DNA of 64,000 nt from Enterobacter sp. C2 (GTDB lineage: Bacteria; Pseudomonadota; Gammaproteobacteria; Enterobacterales; Enterobacteriaceae): positions 2,666,001 to 2,730,000 of the forward strand of contig NZ_CP082269.1 in NCBI RefSeq assembly GCF_019880405.1, in the 5' to 3' direction. Of the stretch, positions 53,016 to 62,534 are shown piece after piece. The position numbers and the translations under genes were made by a program. Within the stretch, counting starts at the first letter, position 1. Each line of letters starts with the position of its first letter. The notes under the pieces were generated by a model. That model ran no database searches. It had not been told where the DNA came from and saw only the letters and a list, made by a program, of their open reading frames with translations.

Positions 53016-54596
53016 ATGGAATGGATTGCCGATCCATCAATCTGGGCCGGGCTGCTAACGCTGGTCGTGCTTGAGCTAGTCTTAGGCATTGATAACCTGG
53101 TGTTTATCGCCATCCTGGCCGAGAAGCTGCCCCCTGCGCAGCGCGACCGGGCGCGAGTCACCGGTCTTGTACTGGCGATGCTGATGCGCCTGCTGCTGCT
53201 GGCCTCTATCTCCTGGCTGGTAACGCTCACCACGCCCCTTTTCTCACTGCGCGGCTTCAGCTTTAGCGCCCGAGATCTGATCATGCTGTTTGGTGGCCTG
53301 TTCCTGCTCTTTAAGGCCACGGTCGAACTCAACGAGCGGTTAGAGGGTAAAGACAGCGACAACCCGACCCAACAGCGCGGGGCAAAATTCTGGCCGGTGG
53401 TCGCGCAGATCGTGGTGCTGGATGCGGTCTTCTCGCTGGATTCGGTGATCACCGCCGTGGGGATGGTCGATCATCTGGCCGTGATGATGGCGGCAGTGGT
53501 CATTGCCATTGCGCTGATGCTGCTGGCCAGCAAGGCCCTGACGCGCTTTGTGAACAGCCACCCCACTATCGTGATCCTCTGCCTCAGCTTCCTGCTGATG
53601 ATCGGCTTTAGCCTGATTGCCGACGGCTTCGGGTTCCACATTCCGAAAGGCTATCTGTATGCGGCCATTGGCTTCTCGGTGATGATTGAGGCCCTTAACC
53701 AGCTGGCGATCTTCAACCGCCGCCGTTTTCTCTCCGCTAACCAGACGCTGCGCCAGCGCACCACCGATGCGGTAATGCGCCTGCTGAGCAATAAGAAAGA
53801 GGATGCCGAGCTGGACGTGGAGACCTCGTCTCTGCTGGTGGATCACGACGATAGCCAGATCTTCAACACCCAGGAGCGCCTGATGATCGAGCGGGTGTTG
53901 AACCTTAACCAGCGCAGCGTCAGCAGCATCATGACCTCGCGCCATGACATTGAGTATATCGATCTCAGCGCCCCGGAAGAGGAGATCCGTGCCCTGCTGG
54001 ACAAAAATCAGCATACCCGCATGGTGGTCACCGGCGGCGACGAGCATGAGGATCTGCTGGGCGTGGTGCACATTCTCGATCTGCTTCACCAGTCGCTGCG
54101 TGGCGATCCGCTCAACATCAACGTGCTGATCCGCCAGCCGCTGGTCTTTCCCGAGGGACTGCCGCTGTTGCAGGCTCTGGAGCAGTTTCGCAACGCGCGT
54201 ACGCACTTTGCTTTTGTGGTCGATGAGTTCGGCTCCATCGAGGGGATCGTGACCCTTAGCGACGTGATGGAGACCATCGCTGGCAACCTGCCGAACGAGG
54301 TAGAAGAGATTGACGCCCGCCATGATATCCAGAAAAACGCCGACGGCAGCTGGACGGCAAACGGTCATATGCCGCTGGAAGATCTGGTGCACTATGTGCC
54401 GCTGCCGCTGGACGAGAAGCGGGAGTATCACACTATCGCTGGCCTGCTGATGGAGTACCTACAGCGTATTCCTAAAGTCGGGGAAGAGGTGCAGGTAGGT
54501 GATTATCTGCTGAAAACGCTTCAGGTAGAGAGCCATCGCGTACAGAAGGTACAGATTGTGCCGCTGGAAACAGCAGGCGCGGAGTTAGAAGTATAA
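53016..54596 (+). CDS. yegH: Inner-membrane protein YegH (TerC / CBS / CorC_HlyC domains)
   Basis: 526 residues (E. coli about 527). The N-terminal half (about 1-220) is a TerC-like membrane domain with about seven helices and conserved acidic motifs in [20 protein letters not shown] and [16 protein letters not shown]. It is followed by a CBS pair (about 290-420) and a C-terminal CorC_HlyC domain (about 430-515) typical of transporter-associated proteins. Possibly metal-ion related; no proven substrate. The ATG at 53016 matches E. coli although GGAGG is 14 bases away and a closer out-of-frame ATG exists at 53002. Confidence 0.92.
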   Translation: MEWIADPSIWAGLLTLVVLELVLGIDNLVFIAILAEKLPPAQRDRARVTGLVLAMLMRLLLLASISWLVTLTTPLFSLRGFSFSARDLIMLFGGLFLLFKATVELNERLEGKDSDNPTQQRGAKFWPVVAQIVVLDAVFSLDSVITAVGMVDHLAVMMAAVVIAIALMLLASKALTRFVNSHPTIVILCLSFLLMIGFSLIADGFGFHIPKGYLYAAIGFSVMIEALNQLAIFNRRRFLSANQTLRQRTTDAVMRLLSNKKEDAELDVETSSLLVDHDDSQIFNTQERLMIERVLNLNQRSVSSIMTSRHDIEYIDLSAPEEEIRALLDKNQHTRMVVTGGDEHEDLLGVVHILDLLHQSLRGDPLNINVLIRQPLVFPEGLPLLQALEQFRNARTHFAFVVDEFGSIEGIVTLSDVMETIAGNLPNEVEEIDARHDIQKNADGSWTANGHMPLEDLVHYVPLPLDEKREYHTIAGLLMEYLQRIPKVGEEVQVGDYLLKTLQVESHRVQKVQIVPLETAGAELEV

Positions 54597-54624
54597 CGCC
54601 GCGCACGAGAGGCTTGTGGTTTGT

Positions 54625-54648
54625 AGGCCCGGCAGGCACGCCGGGCCT
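54625..54648. repeat. REP-like palindrome between convergent yegH and asmA
   Basis: Perfect 9-bp arms AGGCCCGGC / GCCGGGCCT around a six-base loop, in the short gap between convergent genes. The position and GC-rich TAGGCCCGGC form are typical of enterobacterial REP elements, which often act as 3'-end or termination structures. Confidence 0.7.
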
Positions 54649-54662
54649 TGCGGTTTAAAACC

Positions 54663-56513
54663 TTAAAGCTTGTCGATCAGCTTTTTAATATCTTTGCTGC
54701 GCTGGCTATCTTTGTTGCGATCCGCCCAGTCGCTAAGACGGCGTTTCGCTTCATCCTGCAGATGCTTACGCAGAACCTGATCTACTTGCAAGCTGTAACT
54801 GAGCGCCTGCCATTTGCCATAGACGCGCAGCGGGATCGGCGTATTGCGCAGGAACTCGATCAGCTTGCCATCGCCCTTCCACCCCTCGGTAACCTGCACG
54901 CTGAAGCGCGTATCGCAGAGCTGTTTCACCAGGTCGAGCGAGCCCTCACCAGAGAGATTCAGCATCGCTGATTTTCCCTGCATATCGTTGAGGGCCATCT
55001 GACCGCGATCGAGAGTCAAATCCGTGCTGAAGCTATCGAGTTTTGTCGCGCTATCGTAGTTCTGCTCAGCCTGCACATCGCTGCTGCGGGCCACCGCCTG
55101 CTGGATAAGCTGCTGGAAGTTCAGCCCCTCCATGCGCGTGTTGGCCATCTCAACGTGGGCGCTCCCCTGCCAGCTGCGGCGAAACGCCTCGGCATCTATC
55201 CTGTCGCCTTTAAAATCCCCCGCCAGCGACAGCTTACCGGTCAGTGACAGCGGATAGTTAAAGGCTTTCAGCACCGTGCCGATCTCAACGTTATCAAGCT
55301 GTGGCTGGAAGGCGCTTTTTGGCATTTTGCCCCGAACGTCAAGGCTTCCCGGCAGCGAGAGCATGCCCTCGCCTAATTTTCCGGTCAGGGTCGAGAGCGT
55401 CAGCAGGCCGGTGTTATTGGTGATATGGCTGCTCACGTTAGTAAAATCCATACCGCGCCAGCGCACTTTTTTCGCCGCCAGCGACAGATTTGCCGTAAAG
55501 CCGCGCAGGCTGCTGTAATCATCCCCGTCCATGTCCCGGGCAATAACCGGACGCGGCGGCGCGCTCGTGCCCTGCCCCTGCTGCGCTGCGGTGGCGTTAG
55601 TGGCCGGGTTGGTCACCGCCCCCAGCAAATTCTCCAGGTTTAGCGTGTCAAACGCCAGATCCAGCACCCAGTCGGGTTTGTCCCCTAGCGTCACGCTGCC
55701 GCTGCCGGTCACCGCGCTGTCGTTGGCGGTCATATTCAGCTGGCTAAAGGTGAGCTGCTTTTTCGCTTCGCGCCACTGGGCCTGGAAGCTGCCCTGCCCG
55801 GTAATGCCCTGAGCAGGGACGTCGCCGCCCTGGAGCTGCCAGTTAAGCTGCTCAACGACGGCGGTTAAATTATAGGGGTAGTCGGCGGCGTTCACGCTCG
55901 CCTTCAGCGCCAGGGTCAGGTCGCGCTGGTTGCGGTTGATCCGCCCTGAGAAGTCGACGTTGGCGTGATAGTTTTCGTCCTGATCCATCTTCAGATGGAT
56001 ATTACGCACCGTCACCTGCTCGTCATCCTTGTGCTGGAAAACCAGCACGCTGTCGGCAATTTGCAGATGGGAGACAGCCCATGACCAGCCGCGATCGCTC
56101 TCTACCTGCGGCAGGGCGTTCTCCTGCGGCGCAACCGGCGCGTCTTTTGGCTCTGACGCCTCGGTTTGCGGCGTAAGCTGAACAACCGCGCCCTTCAGCA
56201 TCACCTGCTTAACGTGCAGCTGGTGGGAGAGCAGCGGCAGCAGCTCTACGTCCAGCCGCATATTATCCGCCGTAACCAGCGGCTGCGGTGCGCCAGGCGC
56301 CGTCAGCGACATGCGTCCAGAGAGAATGCTCAGCCGGGGCCAGACGTGCCAGCGCAGCGGCTCGTCAAGCTTCAGCTGATAACCGCTGCGCGACTCAACG
56401 TGTCGCACCATGTAATCCCGAAAGTCGTTCGGGTTCACCAGCAGCACCAACGCAGAGAGGCCGGCGACCAGCACGACCAGTAAAATCATCAGCGTGGTTA
56501 ACACTCTTCTCAT
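54663..56513 (-). CDS. asmA: AsmA family outer-membrane biogenesis protein
   Basis: 616 residues (E. coli 617). One N-terminal membrane anchor (about residues 5-27, LTTLMILLVVLVAGLSALVLLV) is followed by a long periplasmic beta-rich region with AsmA domains at both ends, related to the VPS13/Chorein-like bridge proteins YhdP and TamB. It is linked to outer-membrane assembly and lipid homeostasis. It follows dcd by 41 bases and probably shares the udk-dcd-asmA transcript. Confidence 0.94.
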   Translation of the reverse strand: MRRVLTTLMILLVVLVAGLSALVLLVNPNDFRDYMVRHVESRSGYQLKLDEPLRWHVWPRLSILSGRMSLTAPGAPQPLVTADNMRLDVELLPLLSHQLHVKQVMLKGAVVQLTPQTEASEPKDAPVAPQENALPQVESDRGWSWAVSHLQIADSVLVFQHKDDEQVTVRNIHLKMDQDENYHANVDFSGRINRNQRDLTLALKASVNAADYPYNLTAVVEQLNWQLQGGDVPAQGITGQGSFQAQWREAKKQLTFSQLNMTANDSAVTGSGSVTLGDKPDWVLDLAFDTLNLENLLGAVTNPATNATAAQQGQGTSAPPRPVIARDMDGDDYSSLRGFTANLSLAAKKVRWRGMDFTNVSSHITNNTGLLTLSTLTGKLGEGMLSLPGSLDVRGKMPKSAFQPQLDNVEIGTVLKAFNYPLSLTGKLSLAGDFKGDRIDAEAFRRSWQGSAHVEMANTRMEGLNFQQLIQQAVARSSDVQAEQNYDSATKLDSFSTDLTLDRGQMALNDMQGKSAMLNLSGEGSLDLVKQLCDTRFSVQVTEGWKGDGKLIEFLRNTPIPLRVYGKWQALSYSLQVDQVLRKHLQDEAKRRLSDWADRNKDSQRSKDIKKLIDKL

Positions 56514-56554
56514 GGCATCCTCAACGAGCAGCTATTACATCGCGCAACAGGCGC

Positions 56555-57136
56555 TCAGTCTTTATCAATTCGGCTAGCCACCGCGCCCTGCTGGTCGCGA
56601 TACTTCGCGTCCTGGCGACGGTTATAGGGCCGCGCGGCCGGGCCGGAAAGTGGCTCAAAGCTCAGCGCGCCGATAAGCATACCCGGACGCAGCGCCAGCG
56701 GCAGTTTACCGGAGTTGTAGAACTCCAGCACGATGCAGCCGGACCAGCCCGGATCGATACGGTGGGCGGTAACGTGTACCATCAGGCCCAGCCGCGCCAG
56801 CGAGGAGCGGCCGTCAAGCCAGCCCACCAGGTCCGCTGGCAGGGTCACGGACTCAAAGGTCACCGCCAGCGCCAGTTCGCCCGGGTGCAGGAAGAAAGCG
56901 TCGCCTTCTGCCAGCACAATCTCATCGCTCATCACCCGATCCAGCGCGGCGCTCACCTCATCCTTGGGACCACTCAGATCGATAAAGGCAGCGGTGTGGC
57001 CCCGGAAGGTGCGAAACTTATTGCCCAGACGTACGTCCACCGTCGCACCGTTAATGCGCTCCACCGGCGGGCGCGGGGTAATCGACAGGCGGCCATCGTC
57101 CAGCCAGGCTTCAATATCGCGGTCACACAAACGCAT
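56555..57136 (-). CDS. dcd: dCTP deaminase
   Basis: 193 residues, the E. coli length. Starts [19 protein letters not shown]; active-site blocks [15 protein letters not shown] and [16 protein letters not shown] (catalytic glutamate) are intact. It deaminates dCTP to dUTP, the main dTMP precursor route in enterobacteria. It lies 118 bases after udk, without a strong terminator between them. Confidence 0.96.
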   Translation of the reverse strand: MRLCDRDIEAWLDDGRLSITPRPPVERINGATVDVRLGNKFRTFRGHTAAFIDLSGPKDEVSAALDRVMSDEIVLAEGDAFFLHPGELALAVTFESVTLPADLVGWLDGRSSLARLGLMVHVTAHRIDPGWSGCIVLEFYNSGKLPLALRPGMLIGALSFEPLSGPAARPYNRRQDAKYRDQQGAVASRIDKD

Positions 57137-57254
57137 AGCACTTTCTCCTTAGGTGCTGCCCGTCCGGCTAAGTTCGGTCAGGGCAGGCAAGTTATCTCTG
57201 AACGGTACACAATTCGCGCCGTTTATTCAAAACCAGACGGTTTAAAAAGCCCGG

Positions 57255-57896
57255 TTATTCAAAAAACTGGCTGATTTTGGCCTTCAGGATATCGATAGCA
57301 ATGCGGTTTTTACCCCCGCGCGGCACGATAATATCGGCGTACTGTTTGGATGGCTCAATAAACTGCAGGAACATCGGACGCACTGTCTTCTGATATTGTG
57401 CCATCACCGAGTCCATGGAGCGGCCACGTTCGTTGACATCACGCTTGATACGGCGCATCAGACAGATATCCAGCGGGGTGTCGACAAAGATCGAAAAGTT
57501 CATCGACTCGCGCAGGCGCGCGTCGGTCAACAGCAGGATCCCCTCAAGAATGATCACTTTCTTGGGTTCAATGAGAATGGTCTCGTTGGTACGGGTGTGC
57601 TCAACGTAGCTGTACACCGGGAGCTCAATGGGATTGCCGCCTTTCAGGGTCTGCAAATGTTCGAACAGCAAACTGTGATCCATGGCGCTGGGATGGTCGT
57701 AGTTCGTTTTAACACGCTCTTCCATCAACAGGTGACTTTGATCCTTGTAGTAGCTATCTTCTGGGATAACGCCAATATGTTCATCACCAACCTGTTCGCG
57801 CAACTCGCGGTAAAGCGTACTGGCAATGAGACTTTTACCTGAAGCGGATGCGCCGGCGATGCCGATAATGACGCACTGATGGGACTTATCAGTCAT
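57255..57896 (-). CDS. udk: Uridine/cytidine kinase
   Basis: 213 residues from the ATG at 57896 ([15 protein letters not shown]), as in E. coli; the frame is open 39 codons further upstream through the promoter region, which is not coding. P-loop [14 protein letters not shown] and the nucleoside-binding [11 protein letters not shown] and NYDHPSAMD motifs are present. It phosphorylates uridine and cytidine in pyrimidine salvage. Confidence 0.95.
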   Translation of the reverse strand: MTDKSHQCVIIGIAGASASGKSLIASTLYRELREQVGDEHIGVIPEDSYYKDQSHLLMEERVKTNYDHPSAMDHSLLFEHLQTLKGGNPIELPVYSYVEHTRTNETILIEPKKVIILEGILLLTDARLRESMNFSIFVDTPLDICLMRRIKRDVNERGRSMDSVMAQYQKTVRPMFLQFIEPSKQYADIIVPRGGKNRIAIDILKAKISQFFE

Positions 57897-58240
57897 AAAT
57901 TTTTGCGACCTGATTAACCTGGAAGTAAAGAAGGGAGACGCTATAGCGTCAAACGCGGCAATTATAGGGATTTCGCTCTCGTGATACCAGTCGAATGCGC
58001 AAACGTCTGTCACAACGGCGCTAATCTGGCATATTACCCTTTTCGCAAATTAAAATGTTTAATTTTACAGCGTTCAGTTGCCTTTTTTGGCAGACTAAGT
58101 GATTAATAACACTATGATGTCAAATTATGAGCGGTCACCATAGGAATTGTAAATTGTTTGTACTAGCATAATCCAAATTTCAATTTTACCCGTCCGGGCG
58201 TTATGAACCTGGCGGCACAGGGACTGCGGATAAAGCGGTA
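57897..58240. other. udk-dgcE divergent intergenic region
   Basis: 344 bases of non-coding, A+T-rich sequence. The left part holds the udk promoter and palindrome; the right part must hold the dgcE promoter, for which I could not pick a convincing -10/-35 pair. I saw no small gene, repeat or terminator with good support. Confidence 0.6.
57937..57989 (-). promoter_or_regulatory. candidate udk promoter with downstream palindrome
   Basis: A perfect minus-strand TATAAT (plus 57961-57966) has only a weak -35 (TGGTAT, 17 bases upstream). Just downstream of the expected start site lies the perfect 14-base palindrome GACGCTATAGCGTC (57937-57950), which could be a repressor site or form a small 5' hairpin. 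It is about 40 bases before the udk start codon. Confidence 0.45.
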
Positions 58241-61200
58241 ATGAATAAACAATACCAGCGCGTTTTGGTTACTACCCCAAACCCCCTACTGAGGCTGCTC
58301 AGTTTAGGACTGGTGACCTTTATCTTTACCCTGTTTTCCCTTGAGCTGACCCGTTTCGGTACCGTTCTTGCACCGCTGTGGTTTACGACATCTATTATGA
58401 TGGTGGCCTTCTACCGCCACGCCGGGCGCATGTGGCCGGGCATCGCCATCGCCTGTACGCTGGGCTGTCTGGCCGCGTCGTTTCTGCTCTTCCCTACGAG
58501 AGAAATCAACCTCTGGTATCCGGCAATCAATATCATTGAGGCGCTGACGGGCGCGGTGCTGCTGCGTAAGATGCTGCCGTGGTATAACCCGCTGCAAAAC
58601 CTGAGCGACTGGATCCGCCTGACCATCGGCAGCGCTGTGATCCCTCCCCTGCTCGGCGGAGTGCTGATTTGCCTCGTATCCGGCAGCGAAAACCTGCTGC
58701 GCACCTTTATGATATGGGTGCTTTCAGAATCGATCGGCGCGCTGGCCCTGGTCCCGCTCGGGCTGATGTTCAAGCTGCACTACCTGCTGCGCCACCGCAA
58801 GCCGCAGCTGCTGCTGGAAACCCTGGTGACGCTGGCCGTGACGCTCTTTCTCAGCTGGCTCTCGATGACCTATCTGCCGTGGCCCTTTACCGCCGTTATC
58901 GTTCTGCTGATGTGGACAGCCGTTCGCCTGCCGCGCCTGGAGGCCTTCCTTATCTTCCTCGTCACCATCATGGTGGTGTCGCTGATGATGACCCATAACC
59001 CCATCGAGCTTACCAATTTCAACAGCAGCGCCATGCTAAACGCGCCCTGGCTGCCGTTCATGATGATCCTGCTGCCAGCCAACGTCATGACCATGGTGAT
59101 GTACTCTTTCCGTGCCGAGCGCAAGCACATTACTGAAAGCGAGGCCCGCTTCCGTAATGCGATGGAGTACTCCGCCATCGGCATGGCGCTGGTGGGCACG
59201 GACGGTCAGTGGCTACAGGTCAATAAAGCGCTGTGTAGTTTTCTTGGCTACTCGCAGGATGAGCTACGCCTGCTGACCTTCCAGCAGCTCACCTGGCCGG
59301 AAGATCTCAACAGCGACCTGGAGCAGCTTGAGTCGCTGGTGCGCGGCGACATTGACAGCTACTCCATGGAGAAGCGCTACTACACCCGCACAGGGGATAT
59401 TGTCTGGGCGCTGCTGGCGGTGTCGCTGGTGCGCCACCCAGACGGCACGCCGCTCTACTTCATCTCCCAGGTCGAAGATATCAACGATCTGAAGCAAACC
59501 GAGTGGGTCAACAAGCGGCTGATGGAGCGCATTACGCTGGCTAACGAGGCAGGCGGAATTGGCATCTGGGAGTGGGAGCTGGAGCCGGACATCATCAGCT
59601 GGGATAAGCGCATGTTTGAGCTCTACGAGCTGCCGCCGCACGTGAAGCCCACCTGGAAACTCTGGTATGAGTGCGTGGTTCCCGAGGACAGAGCCGAGAC
59701 CGAGCGCATTGTTCGCGACTCGCTGGTGGCAAGAGTGGCCTTTAAGCTGGAGTTTCGCATCCACGTTAAAGATGGCATTCGCCATATCCGTACCCTGGCA
59801 AACCGGGTGCTGAATAAAAACGGCGAAGTTGAACGGCTGCTCGGTATCAATATGGATATGACCGAGGTGAAGCAGCTAAACGAGGCCCTGTTCCAGGAGA
59901 AAGAGCGCCTGCACATTACGCTCGACTCCATCGGCGAAGCGGTGCTCTGTACCGACGTGGACATGAACGTCACCTTTATGAACCCGGTGGCAGAAAAAAT
60001 GAGCGGCTGGCAGCAGCAGCACGCCATCGGCCAGGCCTTGCTGAACGTACTGCGCATTACCTTTGGCGACAACGGCCCCGCGCTGGAAAACATTCATAGC
60101 GGTGATATGTCACGTTCGGCTATCGAGCAGGACGTGGTGCTGCACTGCCGCAACGGCGGGACCTACGATATTCACTACAGCGTGACGCCACTCAGCACCC
60201 TTGACGGGCACAACATCGGCTTCGTGCTGGTAATCCAGGATGTCACCGAGTCCCGGAAGATGCTGCGCCAGCTGAGCTATAGCGCCTCCCATGATGCGCT
60301 GACCCATCTGGCGAACCGCGTCAGCTTCGAGAACCATCTTAAACGCCTGCTGCACACGGTGCAGGAGACGCATCAGCGCCATGCGCTGGTCTATATCGAT
60401 CTTGACCGCTTTAAGGCGGTGAACGACACCGCTGGCCATGCGGCTGGGGATGCCCTGTTGCGGGAGCTCTCCTCCCTGATGCTTAGCATGCTGCGCTCTA
60501 CCGATATCCTGGCCCGTCTCGGCGGGGATGAGTTTGGCCTGCTGCTGCCGGACTGCAATATTGAGAGCGCCCGCTATATCTCCGGGCGCATTATCCATGC
60601 GATCAACGACTACCGCTTTATGTGGGAGGGCCGCCTGCACCGCATCGGCGCGAGCGCCGGGATCACCCTGATTGATGAGGGCAACTGCCAGGCCTCGGAG
60701 GTGATGTCCCAGGCGGATATCGCCTGCTACGCCTCGAAAAACAACGGTCGCGGCGTGGTCACGGTATACGAGCCGCAGCAGGATCATATGCATCACAACC
60801 GCAGCCTGATCTCCCTTGAGGAGCAGTCGCGGATGATCCGTGACAACCATCTCCTGCTGGTGGCGCGCGGTGTTGCCTCACCGCGGGTGCCGGAGTCCTG
60901 CAACTTCTGGCTGCTCTCACTGCGCCTGTGGACCAGTGAAGGGGAAGCCATGGAGGAGCGCGCCTTCCGTTCCGGCCTCGCCGAGCCGGAGCTCATTCGC
61001 GCCCTCGATCGCCGGGTGATCCACGAGTTCTTCACCAACAGCGCCGCCGGGGTAGTACGTAAAGGGGTCAGCGTTGCCCTGCCGCTCTCCAGCGCCGGGC
61101 TGGCCAGCCGGACAGTCATAAATGAAATCATTGAGAAGCTCGCGCAGAGCGGAATGCCTGGCCGCCTGCTGCACTTTGTGATTGATGCCGATGCCCTGAT

Positions 61201-61570
61201 GCGCGAAGAGAGCAGCATCGGGGACGGTCTCGCCAAACTCCGTCAGGCGGGCTGCCGACTCATTATCAGCCATATTGGGCGCGACCTGGAGATCTTCAAC
61301 CATCTCATGCCGCAGATGGCAGACTACGTGCTGCTGGAGCCGGAGCTGGTTAATAACGTGCACGGTAACCTGATGGACGAGATGATGGTGACCATCGTGC
61401 AGGGCCATGCTCACCGTCTGGGGATGAAGAGCATTGCCGGGCCGACTAATCAGCCAATGATGATGGATACCCTCTCCGGCATTGGCATTGACTACATCTT
61501 CGGGGACACCATCTCCCAGGCCCAGCCGCTGGATCTCATGCTCAACACCAGCTATTTTGCCATCAACTGA
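58241..61570 (+). CDS. dgcE: Diguanylate cyclase DgcE (MASE1-PAS-PAS-PAS-GGDEF, degenerate EAL)
   Basis: 1109 residues (E. coli about 1105). An N-terminal MASE1 sensor of about eight to ten membrane helices (1-300) is followed by three PAS domains starting near residues 305, 433 and 556, a GGDEF domain with intact active motif GGDEF (761-765) and an inhibitory I-site RSTD (752-755), five residues before it. The C-terminal 250 residues resemble an EAL domain but lack the EAL catalytic signature, so the protein should make but not degrade c-di-GMP. In E. coli it promotes curli/biofilm via PdeR-DgcM. Its 3' end overlaps alkA. Confidence 0.94.
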   Translation: MNKQYQRVLVTTPNPLLRLLSLGLVTFIFTLFSLELTRFGTVLAPLWFTTSIMMVAFYRHAGRMWPGIAIACTLGCLAASFLLFPTREINLWYPAINIIEALTGAVLLRKMLPWYNPLQNLSDWIRLTIGSAVIPPLLGGVLICLVSGSENLLRTFMIWVLSESIGALALVPLGLMFKLHYLLRHRKPQLLLETLVTLAVTLFLSWLSMTYLPWPFTAVIVLLMWTAVRLPRLEAFLIFLVTIMVVSLMMTHNPIELTNFNSSAMLNAPWLPFMMILLPANVMTMVMYSFRAERKHITESEARFRNAMEYSAIGMALVGTDGQWLQVNKALCSFLGYSQDELRLLTFQQLTWPEDLNSDLEQLESLVRGDIDSYSMEKRYYTRTGDIVWALLAVSLVRHPDGTPLYFISQVEDINDLKQTEWVNKRLMERITLANEAGGIGIWEWELEPDIISWDKRMFELYELPPHVKPTWKLWYECVVPEDRAETERIVRDSLVARVAFKLEFRIHVKDGIRHIRTLANRVLNKNGEVERLLGINMDMTEVKQLNEALFQEKERLHITLDSIGEAVLCTDVDMNVTFMNPVAEKMSGWQQQHAIGQALLNVLRITFGDNGPALENIHSGDMSRSAIEQDVVLHCRNGGTYDIHYSVTPLSTLDGHNIGFVLVIQDVTESRKMLRQLSYSASHDALTHLANRVSFENHLKRLLHTVQETHQRHALVYIDLDRFKAVNDTAGHAAGDALLRELSSLMLSMLRSTDILARLGGDEFGLLLPDCNIESARYISGRIIHAINDYRFMWEGRLHRIGASAGITLIDEGNCQASEVMSQADIACYASKNNGRGVVTVYEPQQDHMHHNRSLISLEEQSRMIRDNHLLLVARGVASPRVPESCNFWLLSLRLWTSEGEAMEERAFRSGLAEPELIRALDRRVIHEFFTNSAAGVVRKGVSVALPLSSAGLASRTVINEIIEKLAQSGMPGRLLHFVIDADALMREESSIGDGLAKLRQAGCRLIISHIGRDLEIFNHLMPQMADYVLLEPELVNNVHGNLMDEMMVTIVQGHAHRLGMKSIAGPTNQPMMMDTLSGIGIDYIFGDTISQAQPLDLMLNTSYFAIN

Positions 61571-62421
61571 TCCTCATCAGCTGACGGCTGCCAGTCCGGG
61601 GTATACCAGATATGCAGCAGCGCATAGGAGCGCCAGGGCTGCCAGCGTTGGGCATAGCGGCGGATTTGTGCCGGCGTCATACCCGCGAAGCGCTGCTTGA
61701 TAGCGTAGTCGTCGGCCAAAAAAACATCTTTCGCCTGCCAGCCGCGCATCGCCAGATAGTTTGCTGTCCAGCGCCCTATGCCAGGAAACCCCTGCAACAG
61801 CTTCACCCCCTGCTCGATGTCCACCGGAGCCTGCAATGGAAACTCGCCGTCGAGGGTGGCGCGGGCCAAATTAATCAGCGCCTCGGCGCGCTTAAGCGGC
61901 ATCCCGAGCGCCTTTAGCGCCGTGGGATCGGCCTGGACCAGCGCCTCTGCCGTCGGGAAGCAGATGAAACCCGGCACCTCTGCCAGCGGCGCCCCCAGGC
62001 TCTCCACGACCTTGCCGGTCAGCTTAGCCGCCATCGCCACGCTGACCAGCTGGCCAAGGATCGCGCGCACGCCCTGTTCAAAGGTATCCATCGATCCCGG
62101 CAGCCGCAGGCCCGGCCTCTGCTCTCCCAGCGAGCCAAGGGCGTGAATAATCTCCTGCGGATCGCAGGCGAGATCGAACAGACGCCCCAGCCGGGCCAGA
62201 CACGCCTCGGCGACTGGCACCAGCCCATCGCTAAGAGTAACCCGCAGCGTATGGTTAGCCTCGTCCGGCTCGGCGGTGACGATCCCCCGGTGCTCACCTA
62301 TCGCAAAACTGCGCACGTAGCGGCCTTCGCTGACCACTTCCACGCCAGTCACCGCACGCGCCTGTAGAAAACCCAACATCCACGCCCAGTCGTAGGGCGG
62401 CTTCCAGCTCAGTGTATACAT
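61552..62421 (-). CDS. alkA: 3-methyladenine DNA glycosylase II
   Basis: 289 residues from ATG 62421 (MYTLSWKPPYDW), slightly longer than E. coli AlkA (282) at the C-terminus. The AlkA_N domain is followed by the HhH-GPD fold: LQGFPGIGRWTANYLAMRGW hairpin and VFLADDYAIKQRF with the catalytic aspartate. It excises alkylated bases (3-methyladenine and others) in base-excision repair. The last codons overlap the convergent dgcE by 19 bases. In E. coli it is induced by methylated Ada; a matching site is proposed upstream. Confidence 0.94.
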   Translation of the reverse strand: MYTLSWKPPYDWAWMLGFLQARAVTGVEVVSEGRYVRSFAIGEHRGIVTAEPDEANHTLRVTLSDGLVPVAEACLARLGRLFDLACDPQEIIHALGSLGEQRPGLRLPGSMDTFEQGVRAILGQLVSVAMAAKLTGKVVESLGAPLAEVPGFICFPTAEALVQADPTALKALGMPLKRAEALINLARATLDGEFPLQAPVDIEQGVKLLQGFPGIGRWTANYLAMRGWQAKDVFLADDYAIKQRFAGMTPAQIRRYAQRWQPWRSYALLHIWYTPDWQPSADEDQLMAK

Positions 62422-62470
62422 GATTACTCCTCTCACTCTTATTTCAGCTTAAGCGCCCCGCCACTTTTTT

Positions 62471-62480
62471 GCTTTGCTTT
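62471..62480 (-). promoter_or_regulatory. candidate Ada-binding site upstream of alkA
   Basis: Minus-strand AAAGCAAAGC, containing AAAGCAAA, resembles the Ada box reported for E. coli alkA. It lies about 50 bases before the alkA start in the 113-base gap to yegD, close to where a -35 region would be. Short and A-rich, so chance occurrence is possible. Confidence 0.4.
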
Positions 62481-62534
62481 CATAACCCTTTCGGCTAAAG
62501 TCGCCCCCCTTCTTCACCGGCATGGGGAACTTTC

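Noticed and set aside
53340-54431. 363-codon minus-strand frame opposite yegH
   Set aside because: Composition typical of an antisense shadow, covering the conserved CBS and CorC domains of yegH.
57215-57265. Near-direct repeats of TTATTCAAAA after udk
   Set aside because: Short A+T-rich similarity with no hairpin or site architecture; probably chance.
56288-57274. 328-codon plus-strand frame opposite asmA and dcd
   Set aside because: Spans two unrelated conserved minus-strand genes and their spacer; arginine/glutamine-rich shadow.
57897-58013. 39-codon N-terminal extension of udk
   Set aside because: It would cover the TATAAT and palindrome of the promoter region; the ATG at 57896 matches E. 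coli Udk exactly in length.
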